A stretch of 12,026 nt of DNA from Candidatus Nomurabacteria bacterium (GCA_943354075.1 CALRBL010000009.1:1-12026); one strand, 5' to 3'. Positions 5,016 to 11,353 are shown, counted from the first letter of the stretch. The notes: generated by a model from the letters alone, not told the origin. Made by a program: numbers and translations.

Positions 5016-6929
5016 ATGGCAAAAATAATTGGAATAGACCTCGGAACAACAAACTCCGCGATCGCAGTAATGGAAGCAGGGGATCCAAAGATTCTCGAAA
5101 ACGCAGAAGGTGCACGTACCACTCCCTCAATCGTGGCGCAGACCAAGACCGGAGAACGCGTTGTTGGACTCATCGCACGACGACAAGCAGTGACAAATCC
5201 TAAAAACACCGTCTACGGTATCAAACGATTCATCGGACACACTTTCGATGAATCAGCTGTGCAGAAAGACAAGAAAACCGTACCGTTTGAAGTCTCAAAG
5301 TCAGACAACGGAGGAGTGGAAGTAAAAATGGGAGACAAACAATATCGTCCTGAAGAAATTTCAGCGATGATTCTCACAAAGTTGAAGAACGACGCAGAAG
5401 CAAAGCTTGGAGAAAAAGTCACTCAGGCAATCATCACCGTACCTGCGTACTTCAACGACTCACAACGACAAGCAACAAAAGACGCCGGAAAGATTGCCGG
5501 TCTTGAAGTGATGCGTATCATCAACGAACCAACCGCCGCGGCTCTTGCGTACGGATTCAACAAAAAGAAAGATGAAAAGATCGTGGTATACGATTTCGGA
5601 GGAGGAACATTCGACATCTCGGTTCTCGAAGTGGGAGATGATGTCGTGGAGGTAAAATCTACCGACGGAGACTCACATCTTGGAGGAAAAGATATCGACC
5701 AGAAGATCTTGAATTGGATCGCTGATGAATTCAAAAAAGAATCCGGCATCGACGTACGAAACGACTCTCTTGCCATCCAGCGACTCGATGAAGCCGCAGA
5801 AAAAGCAAAGATTGAACTTTCAACTTCGATGGAAACTGAGATCAACATCCCGTTCATCACTTCAGACACCTCAGGACCTCGACACCTTCTCATCAAGATG
5901 ACTCGAGCAAAGCTCGAAGAACTCACTCGAGAATTCATCGAGCGATCAATCGAGATCGCAAAGCGTGCAATGGAAGCATCACCCTTCAAACTTGCAGACA
6001 TCAACGAAATCATTCTTGTCGGAGGACAGACTCGAATGCCCGCCATCATCGAAGCAGTGAAGGCATACTTTGGAAAAGAACCAAACAAATCTATCAACCC
6101 CGACGAAGTGGTGGCACTTGGTGCTGCTATTCAGGCGGGAATCATCCAGGGTGATGTGAAAGATATTCTTCTCCTTGATGTGATCCCGCTTTCACTTGGT
6201 ATCGAAACCATGGGAGGTGTTGCAACAAAATTGATCGAGCGAAATACCACCATCCCTACATCAAAATCCCAGATCTTCTCAACTGCCGCTGACAATCAGA
6301 CATCGGTGGAGATAAATATCGTGCAGGGAGACCGAGCGATGGCATCTGACAACAAATCTCTCGGACGATTCATCTTGGATGGAATTCCACCAGCACCTCG
6401 CGGAATGCCACAAGTTGAAGTGTCATTCGATGTTGATGCAAACGGAATCTTGAATGTAAAAGCAAAAGACAAAGCAACCAACAAAGAGCAGACCATTCGC
6501 ATCGAAGCATCATCAGGTCTTACAAAAGATGATATTGAAAAGATGAAAAAGGATGCAGAAGTGAATGAAGAGGCAGACAAGAAGAAAAAAGAAACAGTTG
6601 AAGCAAAAAATATGGCAGAACAGCTTCTCTACACTTCAGAAAAAGCATTAAAAGACGGTGCGGAAAAGATTCCTGCTGATGTAAAGGCACTTATTGAAGA
6701 AAAATCAGAAGCACTGAAGAAAGTGAAAGATAGCGATGATCTTGAAGGTATAAAGAAAGCAACAGAAGCACTTTCAACTGAACTTCAGAAAGTAGGTCAG
6801 TATATGCAGGCAGAAGCACCGAAAGCAGAGGGTGCAGCCGGAGGTGTGGCGGAAGAACCTAAAAAAGAAGGCGACACAATGCGCGACGCAGAAGTAAAGG
6901 AGGAGCCGAAAGAAGAACCTAAAGTGTAA
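5016..6929 (+). CDS. dnaK: Hsp70 chaperone DnaK
   Basis: The 637-aa product is the Hsp70 chaperone, an ATP-driven protein-folding machine working with DnaJ and GrpE. The ATPase domain (about 1-375) starts IGIDLGTTNSAIAVM and carries VYDFGGGTFDISVLEV (from about 191) and ILVGGQTRMP. The linker and substrate domain follow with DILLLDVIPLSLGIETMGG (about 381-399) and the allosteric loop region DNQTSVEINIVQGDR. A helical lid spans about 500-600. The tail is a Glu/Lys/Pro-rich disordered segment rather than the exact proteobacterial end. Length is typical. Arginine codons are mostly CGA. The start is preceded by no Shine-Dalgarno but by a perfect inverted repeat at 4979-5001, the likely regulatory site. 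Confidence 0.98.
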   Translation: MAKIIGIDLGTTNSAIAVMEAGDPKILENAEGARTTPSIVAQTKTGERVVGLIARRQAVTNPKNTVYGIKRFIGHTFDESAVQKDKKTVPFEVSKSDNGGVEVKMGDKQYRPEEISAMILTKLKNDAEAKLGEKVTQAIITVPAYFNDSQRQATKDAGKIAGLEVMRIINEPTAAALAYGFNKKKDEKIVVYDFGGGTFDISVLEVGDDVVEVKSTDGDSHLGGKDIDQKILNWIADEFKKESGIDVRNDSLAIQRLDEAAEKAKIELSTSMETEINIPFITSDTSGPRHLLIKMTRAKLEELTREFIERSIEIAKRAMEASPFKLADINEIILVGGQTRMPAIIEAVKAYFGKEPNKSINPDEVVALGAAIQAGIIQGDVKDILLLDVIPLSLGIETMGGVATKLIERNTTIPTSKSQIFSTAADNQTSVEINIVQGDRAMASDNKSLGRFILDGIPPAPRGMPQVEVSFDVDANGILNVKAKDKATNKEQTIRIEASSGLTKDDIEKMKKDAEVNEEADKKKKETVEAKNMAEQLLYTSEKALKDGAEKIPADVKALIEEKSEALKKVKDSDDLEGIKKATEALSTELQKVGQYMQAEAPKAEGAAGGVAEEPKKEGDTMRDAEVKEEPKEEPKV

Positions 6930-6950
6930 ATAAAAAGGACCCGTCCCCGA

Positions 6951-6970
6951 GCGTGACCACAAGGTCGCGC
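6951..6970. other. Hairpin between the convergent dnaK and 7008-7217 genes
   Basis: GCGTGACC and GGTCGCGC pair over 8 bp (one G-U) around an ACAA loop in the 78-nt gap. On the + strand no T-run follows. On the minus strand a five-T run (6932-6936) lies 14 nt beyond it, too far for a textbook terminator. It may stop transcription imperfectly; no other feature was found in this gap. Confidence 0.4.
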
Positions 6971-7007
6971 AAGGGATACGGAGTCTCTTTGGGGGAGCAC
7001 GTCGGCA

Positions 7008-7217
7008 TTATTCTTCTCCAGAGTCCTGTTTGTGCCATTTTTGCGGATACTTGTCGAGAATGGTAAAAAGCCCGAGCATCGCAAACACAGAAATGATGTA
7101 GCAGACGGCGAATACACGCCAATATCCACCGGAGAAGAGGATAACGATTACCGCCGCACCTACACTACCAGGCAAGAGAGCGGCGAGGAAAGACATTAAC
7201 AATTTCAAACGGGTCAT
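7008..7217 (-). CDS. Small two-helix membrane protein
   Basis: This 69-aa protein is not recognised as a named family. It has two hydrophobic segments, about 7-29 (MSFLAALLPGSVGAAVIVILF) and 33-54 (WRVFAVCYIISVFAMLGLFTIL), joined by a very short turn, and a charged C-terminal tail (DKYPQKWHKQDSGEE). A Lys/Arg near the N-terminus suggests both ends face the cytoplasm. It is the only minus-strand gene in the chaperone region. A promoter with TTGACG, 17-nt spacer and TATTTT lies upstream on the minus strand, supporting it as a real gene. It converges on dnaK across a 78-nt gap. Role unknown. Confidence 0.62.
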   Translation of the reverse strand: MTRLKLLMSFLAALLPGSVGAAVIVILFSGGYWRVFAVCYIISVFAMLGLFTILDKYPQKWHKQDSGEE

Positions 7218-7268
7218 GAGTCAGGTTTTCTATTTTCACCAGCGGGATTGCAGGCGGTTTCAATAAGT

Positions 7269-7297
7269 AAAATACATCAAAATATAAACACCGTCAA
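7269..7297 (-). promoter_or_regulatory. Minus-strand promoter of the 7008-7217 gene
   Basis: On the minus strand TTGACG (7292-7297) and TATTTT (7269-7274) are 17 nt apart. The -35 overlaps the first base of the divergent helix-turn-helix ORF, so the two divergent promoters are interleaved and could be controlled together. Confidence 0.5.
7283..7288 (+). promoter_or_regulatory. -10 element of the truncated HTH gene
   Basis: TATAAA ends 8 nt before the ATG at 7297, the same spacing as at the other predicted leaderless genes. No good -35 is seen. It lies inside the spacer of the divergent minus-strand promoter. Confidence 0.4.
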
Positions 7298-7557
7298 TGA
7301 ACAAAGGAAAATTACAAAAACAGAATATTGCCATCTACAAGGACTCGAAAGGGAATGTCGAACTTAAAGCTGATATGGAAAAAGAAACAATGTGGGCTAC
7401 TCAGGCTGAAATTGTTCGACTTTTTGGCGTGGATCAATCTGTGGTATCTCGCCATATCCGGAATATTGTCAGAGACAAGGAAATTGATGGAAAGAGCAAT
7501 ATGCAAAAAATGCATATTGCAAATTCCGATAAGCCAATTACTCTTTACATCATATGA
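7297..7557 (+). pseudogene. Truncated RhuM/Fic-type N-terminal HTH protein
   Basis: The 86 codons encode the N-terminal DNA-binding part of the RhuM-like (virulence protein / Fic-associated) family. IAIYKDSKGNVELKADMEKE leads into WATQAEIVRLFGVDQSVVSRHIRNI (about 33-57), a helix-turn-helix, and then the family block NMQKMHIANSDKPITLY. Full-length members, as I recall them, continue with SLDVILAVGYR and run to about 330 aa; here the frame ends with Ile-Ile and TGA. It therefore looks cut by a deletion or by joining to dnaJ. The stop overlaps the dnaJ ATG by 4 nt (ATGA), a coupling geometry. It could be a dead fragment, or a retained small regulator that also helps dnaJ translation; the sequence does not decide. 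Confidence 0.7.
7496..7520 (+). repeat. Perfect 10-bp inverted repeat upstream of dnaJ
   Basis: Arms GCAATATGCA (7496-7505) and TGCATATTGC (7511-7520) flank five A. It lies inside the 3' end of the truncated HTH ORF, 33 nt before the dnaJ ATG. It encodes part of the conserved NMQKMHIA block, so part of the symmetry may come from coding; it could also be an operator or an mRNA hairpin. Confidence 0.6.
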
Positions 7558-8417
7558 ACAAAGACTATTACAAAATACTAGGAGTCGAAAAAAACGCGTC
7601 ACAAGACGAAATTAAGAAGGCGTTCAGAAAATTGGCGCACGAACACCATCCTGACAAACAGGGTGGTAACGATGCGAAGTTCAAAGAAGCAAGCGAAGCC
7701 TACAGCACTCTTGGCGACGAAAAGAAACGCACACAATACGATCAGTTTGGTGGAAATATGGGAGGTATGGGGGGAGGAGGACAAGGAGGATTCAATTCTC
7801 AAGACTTCGGAGGCTTTGATTTCTCAGGATTTCAAGGAGGATTCGGTGGACAAAATGTCGAATTCGATCTCGGAGACATCTTCAGCACCTTCTTCGGTGG
7901 AGGACGAGTACGCAAAGGCAAATCAGTACGAGTCGATGTCGATCTTACCTTCAAAGAATCTATCTTTGGTGTAGAAAAAGAAGTACGAGCAGGAGGGAAT
8001 TCGAAACTCACCATCAAAATCCCTGCTGGAGTTGAAAATGGAACCACATTGAGAGTCTCTGGTCGTGGCGAACCACTCGAAGGCGGTCATCCGGGGGATC
8101 TTCATGTGCATATTTTTGTTTCTCCCGACCCACGATTCAAAAAGCAAGGAATGAACATTGTGACTGATGCAAAAATTCCTCTTTCCATGTCACTACTTGG
8201 TGGAGATCATTCTATCGCAACCCTCGACGGAGACATGACACTCAAAATCCCTGAGCGTATTACAAACGGAGAAGTACTTCGTGTGAAAGGTAAAGGAGTT
8301 CCCGATGAAAGAGGTCGTCGCGGAGATTTGTATGTGCGCATAGTTGTCGATCTCTCGAAGAAATTGACTCGTGACGCTCGAAAACATATCGAAGAACTTA
8401 AAAAAGAAGGATTTTGA
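7554..8417 (+). CDS. dnaJ: DnaJ-type co-chaperone without zinc finger
   Basis: This 287-aa J-domain protein stimulates DnaK ATPase and delivers substrates. The J domain (about 4-66) has DYYKILGVEKNAS and the catalytic HPD at 32-34. A Gly/Phe-rich linker spans about 66-104. Two beta-barrel client-binding domains follow, with LTIKIPAGVENGTTLRVSGRGEP in the first and LKIPERITNGEVLRVKGKGVPDERGRRGDLYV in the second. There are no CxxCxGxG repeats: the chain passes straight from FGVEKEVRAGG to the IPAG block, so this is a class B (CbpA/Hdj1-like) protein, shorter than E. coli DnaJ (376 aa). I keep the symbol because of the dnaK/grpE context. The ATG overlaps the stop of the upstream HTH fragment, suggesting coupled translation. 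Confidence 0.93.
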   Translation: MNKDYYKILGVEKNASQDEIKKAFRKLAHEHHPDKQGGNDAKFKEASEAYSTLGDEKKRTQYDQFGGNMGGMGGGGQGGFNSQDFGGFDFSGFQGGFGGQNVEFDLGDIFSTFFGGGRVRKGKSVRVDVDLTFKESIFGVEKEVRAGGNSKLTIKIPAGVENGTTLRVSGRGEPLEGGHPGDLHVHIFVSPDPRFKKQGMNIVTDAKIPLSMSLLGGDHSIATLDGDMTLKIPERITNGEVLRVKGKGVPDERGRRGDLYVRIVVDLSKKLTRDARKHIEELKKEGF

Positions 8418-8439
8418 TGGGTATCTTAGCATAAAACAT

Positions 8440-9126
8440 ATGCCGCAAACTGAAGCATGGGAAAAAGAATATAGAAAACCTCAACTTGTCACAGGTAAGG
8501 CAGAACCTCAAAACGATGTGAAGCGGTATTTGAAATATCTAAAGAAGGACGAAAAAATCTCTTTCGAAGGACTTCGAGTGCTCGATCTTGGTTGTGGCAC
8601 AGGAAGAAACTCTAATCATCTCGCATCTCTCGGCGCGATCATCACAGGATTTGAAATATCGGCAACTGCGCTAAAGATTGCAAAGGATCGCGCTGTAGAG
8701 GCGGGTCTTAAAGTGGATTATCAAAAGCGAAGTATCGGCGAAGCGTTTTCCCTCGAAGAGGCATCAGTTGACCTCGCGCTCGACATCACTTCATCAAATT
8801 CGCTGAACGAGAAGGAAAGGGAAGTATATCTTTCAGAAACTCATCGCACCCTTAGTGTTGGTGGACATTTTTTCGTCCGCGCACTATGCAAAGACGGTGA
8901 CACCAACGTGAAAGAACTTTTGAAGAACAGTCCGGGGAAGGAAACCGATACTTATATCAACACCGAGATGCATCTCACCGAACGTGTTTTTTCGAAAGAA
9001 GATTTCATCAAAACCTACTCGAAATATTTTTCTATCACACGTCTCGAGAAGAAATCCGGTTACTCTCGCTTTGGTGGCAGAATATACAAACGAAACTATT
9101 GGCTTGCGTACATGAAGAAGGTATAA
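8440..9126 (+). CDS. Class I SAM-dependent methyltransferase
   Basis: The 228-aa product is a Rossmann-fold methyltransferase of unknown substrate. Motif I is LRVLDLGCGTGRNSNHLASLG (45-65), the strand-2 acidic residue is Glu72 (ITGFEIS), and the strand-4 region reads SVDLALDITSSNSL (109-122). GGHFFVRAL (141-149) is the strand-5 block. The N-terminus MPQTEAWEKEYRKP and KAEPQNDVKRYLKYL form the lid typical of small-molecule or protein methyltransferases of the UbiE/TehB-like type. An upstream ATG at 8371 keeps the frame open but lies deep inside dnaJ; the ATG at 8440 is better, with TAGCAT ending 7 nt before it as a weak -10. It follows dnaJ by 22 nt. No terminator is seen between. Confidence 0.82.
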   Translation: MPQTEAWEKEYRKPQLVTGKAEPQNDVKRYLKYLKKDEKISFEGLRVLDLGCGTGRNSNHLASLGAIITGFEISATALKIAKDRAVEAGLKVDYQKRSIGEAFSLEEASVDLALDITSSNSLNEKEREVYLSETHRTLSVGGHFFVRALCKDGDTNVKELLKNSPGKETDTYINTEMHLTERVFSKEDFIKTYSKYFSITRLEKKSGYSRFGGRIYKRNYWLAYMKKV

Positions 9127-9127
9127 T
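9099..9127 (+). promoter_or_regulatory. Promoter of the 9134 gene inside the methyltransferase end
   Basis: TTGGCT (9099-9104), 17-nt spacer, perfect TATAAT (9122-9127) ending 6 nt before the ATG. The promoter is embedded in the last codons of the methyltransferase and predicts a leaderless mRNA. Confidence 0.65.
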
Positions 9128-9133
9128 ATCTCC

Positions 9134-9532
9134 ATGCAATACGTTCTTACGATCCTTCTCTCGTTCTATCCAACTTTTTTTATTTACCTTTCCATTCCTG
9201 AATCATGGATGAAGTGGCTTGATGGCATCATTCCAGCAGGTTCTGGATTTTTCTTTGTACACCTCGCCGTCTTTGCACTCATTTTCTTTTTCATATACCG
9301 CGTCCTCGCAAAATTCGTGATGCACGGATATTACGCAACGTATCCAAGGGGAATCATGAGTAATCTTATCTATTCCGTTCTCACCTTACTTCTTGCGGTC
9401 ATCGCTTTCTACAATATTCTTCCGGGAGAACTTATTTATGACGCACCAAAACTTCTCGACTCTTATCTTTTGAAAAATCCATATACGTTTGTTGCATTTC
9501 TCGCACCTGTTGCATATCTTTTCTTCGACTAG
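9134..9532 (+). CDS. Four-helix integral membrane protein, unknown
   Basis: This 132-aa protein is not recognised. It has four predicted membrane segments: about 3-20 (YVLTILLSFYPTFFIYLS), 37-60, 76-96 (NLIYSVLTLLLAVIAFYNIL) and 117-131. The cytoplasmic or periplasmic loops are short, with a conserved-looking HGYYATYPRG between helices 2 and 3 and PESWMKWLDGIIP after helix 1. There is no signal peptidase site or enzymatic motif. Codon use matches its neighbours. It has its own promoter within the preceding gene. Its last codons overlap the promoter that drives the downstream SAM riboswitch transcript, so it is probably a separate unit. Confidence 0.75.
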   Translation: MQYVLTILLSFYPTFFIYLSIPESWMKWLDGIIPAGSGFFFVHLAVFALIFFFIYRVLAKFVMHGYYATYPRGIMSNLIYSVLTLLLAVIAFYNILPGELIYDAPKLLDSYLLKNPYTFVAFLAPVAYLFFD

Positions 9533-9538
9533 TATACT
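9510..9538 (+). promoter_or_regulatory. Promoter of the riboswitch-PLP enzyme transcript
   Basis: TTGCAT (9510-9515), a 17-nt spacer and TATACT (9533-9538). Transcription would start near 9545, just upstream of the aptamer, giving a leader of about 173 nt. This is the only long structured leader seen in the window. Confidence 0.6.
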
Positions 9539-9557
9539 TGTCGGTACAACCTCATAC

Positions 9558-9658
9558 GTTATCAAGAGCGCAGTTAGGGAACTCACCCAACAATCTGCCA
9601 GCAACCCCAAAAGACATTCATTTTGGAAGGTGCTCTGAGCCCGCAAGGGAAAGATAAA
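9558..9658 (+). ncRNA. SAM-I-clan riboswitch aptamer
   Basis: The leader of the PLP enzyme gene carries a S-adenosylmethionine-sensing aptamer. P1 pairs TTATC (9559-9563) with GATAA (9653-9657). The conserved core follows the SAM-I consensus: TTATCAAGAG at the 5' side, AGCAACC (9600-9606) after P2, AAGGTGCT (9627-9634) after P3 and GGGAAAGATAA at the 3' side. P3 is CCAAAA/TTTTGG (9607-9612, 9621-9626); P4 is CCC/GGG around GCAA (9640-9649). P2 has an outer GCAG/CTGC (9570-9573, 9595-9598) and an inner GGG/CCC helix; loop bases CTCA (9582-9585) can pair with TGAG (9636-9639) as the usual L2-J3/4 pseudoknot. The internal loop of P2 lacks the tandem G-A pairs of the standard kink-turn. The family members normally repress sulfur-amino-acid genes when SAM is abundant. 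Confidence 0.88.
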
Positions 9659-9663
9659 GATTT

Positions 9664-9701
9664 AACAACCTCTTTCCGGAACGGAAGAGGTTGTTTTATT
9701 T
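9664..9701 (+). terminator. Riboswitch-controlled intrinsic terminator
   Basis: AACAACCTCTTTCC (9664-9677) pairs with GGAAGAGGTTGTT (9683-9695) with one bulged T, followed by TTATTT. The sequence TCTTTCC (9671-9677) of its 5' arm is the exact complement of GGAAAGA (9648-9654) in P4/P1 of the aptamer, so an antiterminator can form when the aptamer is empty. SAM binding would lock P1 and P4 and let the terminator form. Confidence 0.85.
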
Positions 9702-9717
9702 CTAACAAAAAAATAAT

Positions 9718-10830
9718 ATGAATAAAGCACGCACAAACGCTCCTCTAGCTCCCATACTCGTTCGAAGTAAAAATTTTCACTGGCCGGGTATTGACGCCGA
9801 TCCACACTACAAATATTCGCGCGGATCAAATCCAACCCGCACAGAACTTGAAAATAAATTAGTGGCACTCGAAAAACATGGAGAAGTACTTCATGCAGCA
9901 GCCTTTGCATCGGGACTCGGTGCAGAGGCAGCATTTTTCCTCACTCTTATGCCCGGTGACCGGGTGTTACTTTGTAACGAAACATACGGGGGCACCTACC
10001 GACTTTTCCATTCATTCCTTCATCGATTCGGTATTCATTGCGATTTTGCTGATCTTAATGACTTGGAAGCAGCTACAAAAAAAATTACCCCTCAAACGAA
10101 ATATATTTTCGTGGAGCCTTTGAGCAATCCCTCACTTCTTGTAAATGATCTCGACAAAGTAGCACTTCTCTCGAAAAAAACGGGGATACCATTCGTTGTG
10201 GACAACACCTTTTGTCCGCCGCCGGCGATTTATGCCTTCGACTATGGCGCAACAGCGGTTATCTATAGTCTCACCAAATATTTCGGGGGACATGCCGATG
10301 CGGTCGGAGGCGCGGTCATTACTAAAGATGTAACGCTCAATGAAAAACTGAGATTTCAACAATCAACACTCGGCGCGACACTTTCTCCAGACGAATGTTA
10401 CCGATTTTTGCAGGGCATCAAGACCTTGCCGCTTCGATGGGAACGGATTTCAAAGACTGCGCTTACGGTTGCAGAATGGCTTTCGAAGCATCCGAACATA
10501 TCGAAAGTGCTTCATCCGGGATTGTTATCGCATCCGCATCACGAACTCGCGAAGAGGCAGTTCCCGAATGGCATCGGCTCGGTAATATCATTCGAGATCA
10601 CTACCGATCCGCGTAAATTTGTCGATACTATCATCGACGAGACCGACATAGTCTTCGGCGAAAGCCTTGCGAGCCCCGAAACATTGCTATGCTACCCGGC
10701 ACTCATGAGTCACAAGAGTATTCCCGAGGCGGAGCGCCTTGCACTCGGCATCACCGATGGATTCTTTAGGCTTAGCGTAGGGTTCGAGAATGCGGAGGAG
10801 ATTATAGGGGGGTTGAAAAAGGCCTTGTGA
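9718..10830 (+). CDS. Cys/Met-metabolism PLP-dependent enzyme (CGS/CGL-like)
   Basis: This 370-aa protein belongs to the trans-sulfuration family of fold-type I PLP enzymes (cystathionine gamma-synthase, gamma- or beta-lyase, O-acetylhomoserine sulfhydrylase, methionine gamma-lyase). Lys187 in YSLTKYFGGHADAVGG forms the Schiff base; Asp162 (VVDNTF) contacts the pyridine nitrogen; Tyr90 in ETYGGTY stacks on PLP; Tyr33 and Arg35 (YKYSRGSNPT) bind the phosphate of the partner subunit; Arg351 (FFRLSVG) holds the substrate carboxylate. Methionine gamma-lyases usually have Cys two residues after that Tyr; here it is Gly92, which argues against a classical one. Length is slightly short of the usual 380-400. 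Expression is under the SAM riboswitch at 9558-9701. The start has no Shine-Dalgarno, only an A-rich leader. Exact substrate is undecided. Confidence 0.9.
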   Translation: MNKARTNAPLAPILVRSKNFHWPGIDADPHYKYSRGSNPTRTELENKLVALEKHGEVLHAAAFASGLGAEAAFFLTLMPGDRVLLCNETYGGTYRLFHSFLHRFGIHCDFADLNDLEAATKKITPQTKYIFVEPLSNPSLLVNDLDKVALLSKKTGIPFVVDNTFCPPPAIYAFDYGATAVIYSLTKYFGGHADAVGGAVITKDVTLNEKLRFQQSTLGATLSPDECYRFLQGIKTLPLRWERISKTALTVAEWLSKHPNISKVLHPGLLSHPHHELAKRQFPNGIGSVISFEITTDPRKFVDTIIDETDIVFGESLASPETLLCYPALMSHKSIPEAERLALGITDGFFRLSVGFENAEEIIGGLKKAL

Positions 10831-10836
10831 TATAAT
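10828..10836 (+). promoter_or_regulatory. Extended -10 promoter of the 10844 gene
   Basis: TGATATAAT: the TGA stop of the PLP enzyme doubles as the TGn of an extended -10, and the perfect TATAAT (10831-10836) ends 7 nt before the next ATG. TTGAAA at 10813 is too close (12 nt) to be its -35. Confidence 0.62.
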
Positions 10837-10843
10837 TATCTAT

Positions 10844-11353
10844 ATGAAATCAAGTAAGGTCAAAGCTCTCTTTTCCAAGCTCGGAATTATCGGCAGCGGT
10901 CACACAATCTCCATTATCATCAACTGGTTCTTCGATGTTATTCTCTACACCGCATCGGTTGCACTCTTCGGTTTCTGGGGAGGCCTTGCAGTCATGCTTC
11001 CACTTTCGGTTGTACTCAACATCGGTCTAATTAAGTTGTATGACAAGACAGGAAAAGACTGGCTCGGATTCGAAGCGCTTAAAGAAGGGAAGGAAAGCGC
11101 AGTAGCAGATGCTCCCGAATGGCTTCGCAGTATTATCAACTCAAGCGACCTTCTTGCCACCATCGCCATACTCTTTTACGATCCTCTCCTTGCTACCATA
11201 TATCTTCGAAAGCGCGAGCAAGCGCACAAAGGAATATCACGAAGAGATTGGAAGATCTTCTGGCTCTCAACAGTACTTGCAAACATCGGCTGGACGGCGG
11301 TAGTCTTCGGCGGAGTTTCAGTATTCAAATGGCTCTTGGGGATTTTTATCTAA
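10844..11353 (+). CDS. Integral membrane protein, unknown
   Basis: This 169-aa protein is not recognised. Hydrophobic segments lie at about 20-42 (HTISIIINWFFDVILYTASVAL), 44-64, 103-121 (LLATIAILFYDPLLATIYL) and 137-167 (KIFWLSTVLANIGWTAVVFGGVSVFKWLLGIF). The segment between (65-100) is soluble and contains DKTGKDWLGFEALKEGKES. A basic cluster RKREQAHKGISRRDWK (122-137) suggests that this loop faces the cytoplasm. The N-terminus MKSSKVKALFSKLG is amphipathic and basic. It starts 13 nt after the PLP enzyme but carries its own extended -10, so it need not be under riboswitch control. No transport or enzymatic motif is visible. Confidence 0.78.
   Translation: MKSSKVKALFSKLGIIGSGHTISIIINWFFDVILYTASVALFGFWGGLAVMLPLSVVLNIGLIKLYDKTGKDWLGFEALKEGKESAVADAPEWLRSIINSSDLLATIAILFYDPLLATIYLRKREQAHKGISRRDWKIFWLSTVLANIGWTAVVFGGVSVFKWLLGIFI

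Noticed and set aside
5423..6097. Long minus-strand open frame opposite dnaK (224 codons)
   Set aside because: It lies entirely antisense to the conserved dnaK ATPase domain, is Ser/Arg-rich low-complexity and has no family resemblance; it is a shadow of dnaK codon structure.
6938..7000. Possible structured RNA (SRP or other) in the GC-rich gap after dnaK
   Set aside because: A hairpin is present, but the SRP core GGTCAGGTCCGGAAGGAAGC-type sequence and other known RNA cores are absent; left as an unassigned hairpin.
8371..8439. Upstream ATG start for the methyltransferase
   Set aside because: It lies inside the dnaJ coding end and adds a Lys-rich tail that follows the dnaJ reading in another frame; the ATG at 8440 gives the better N-terminus.
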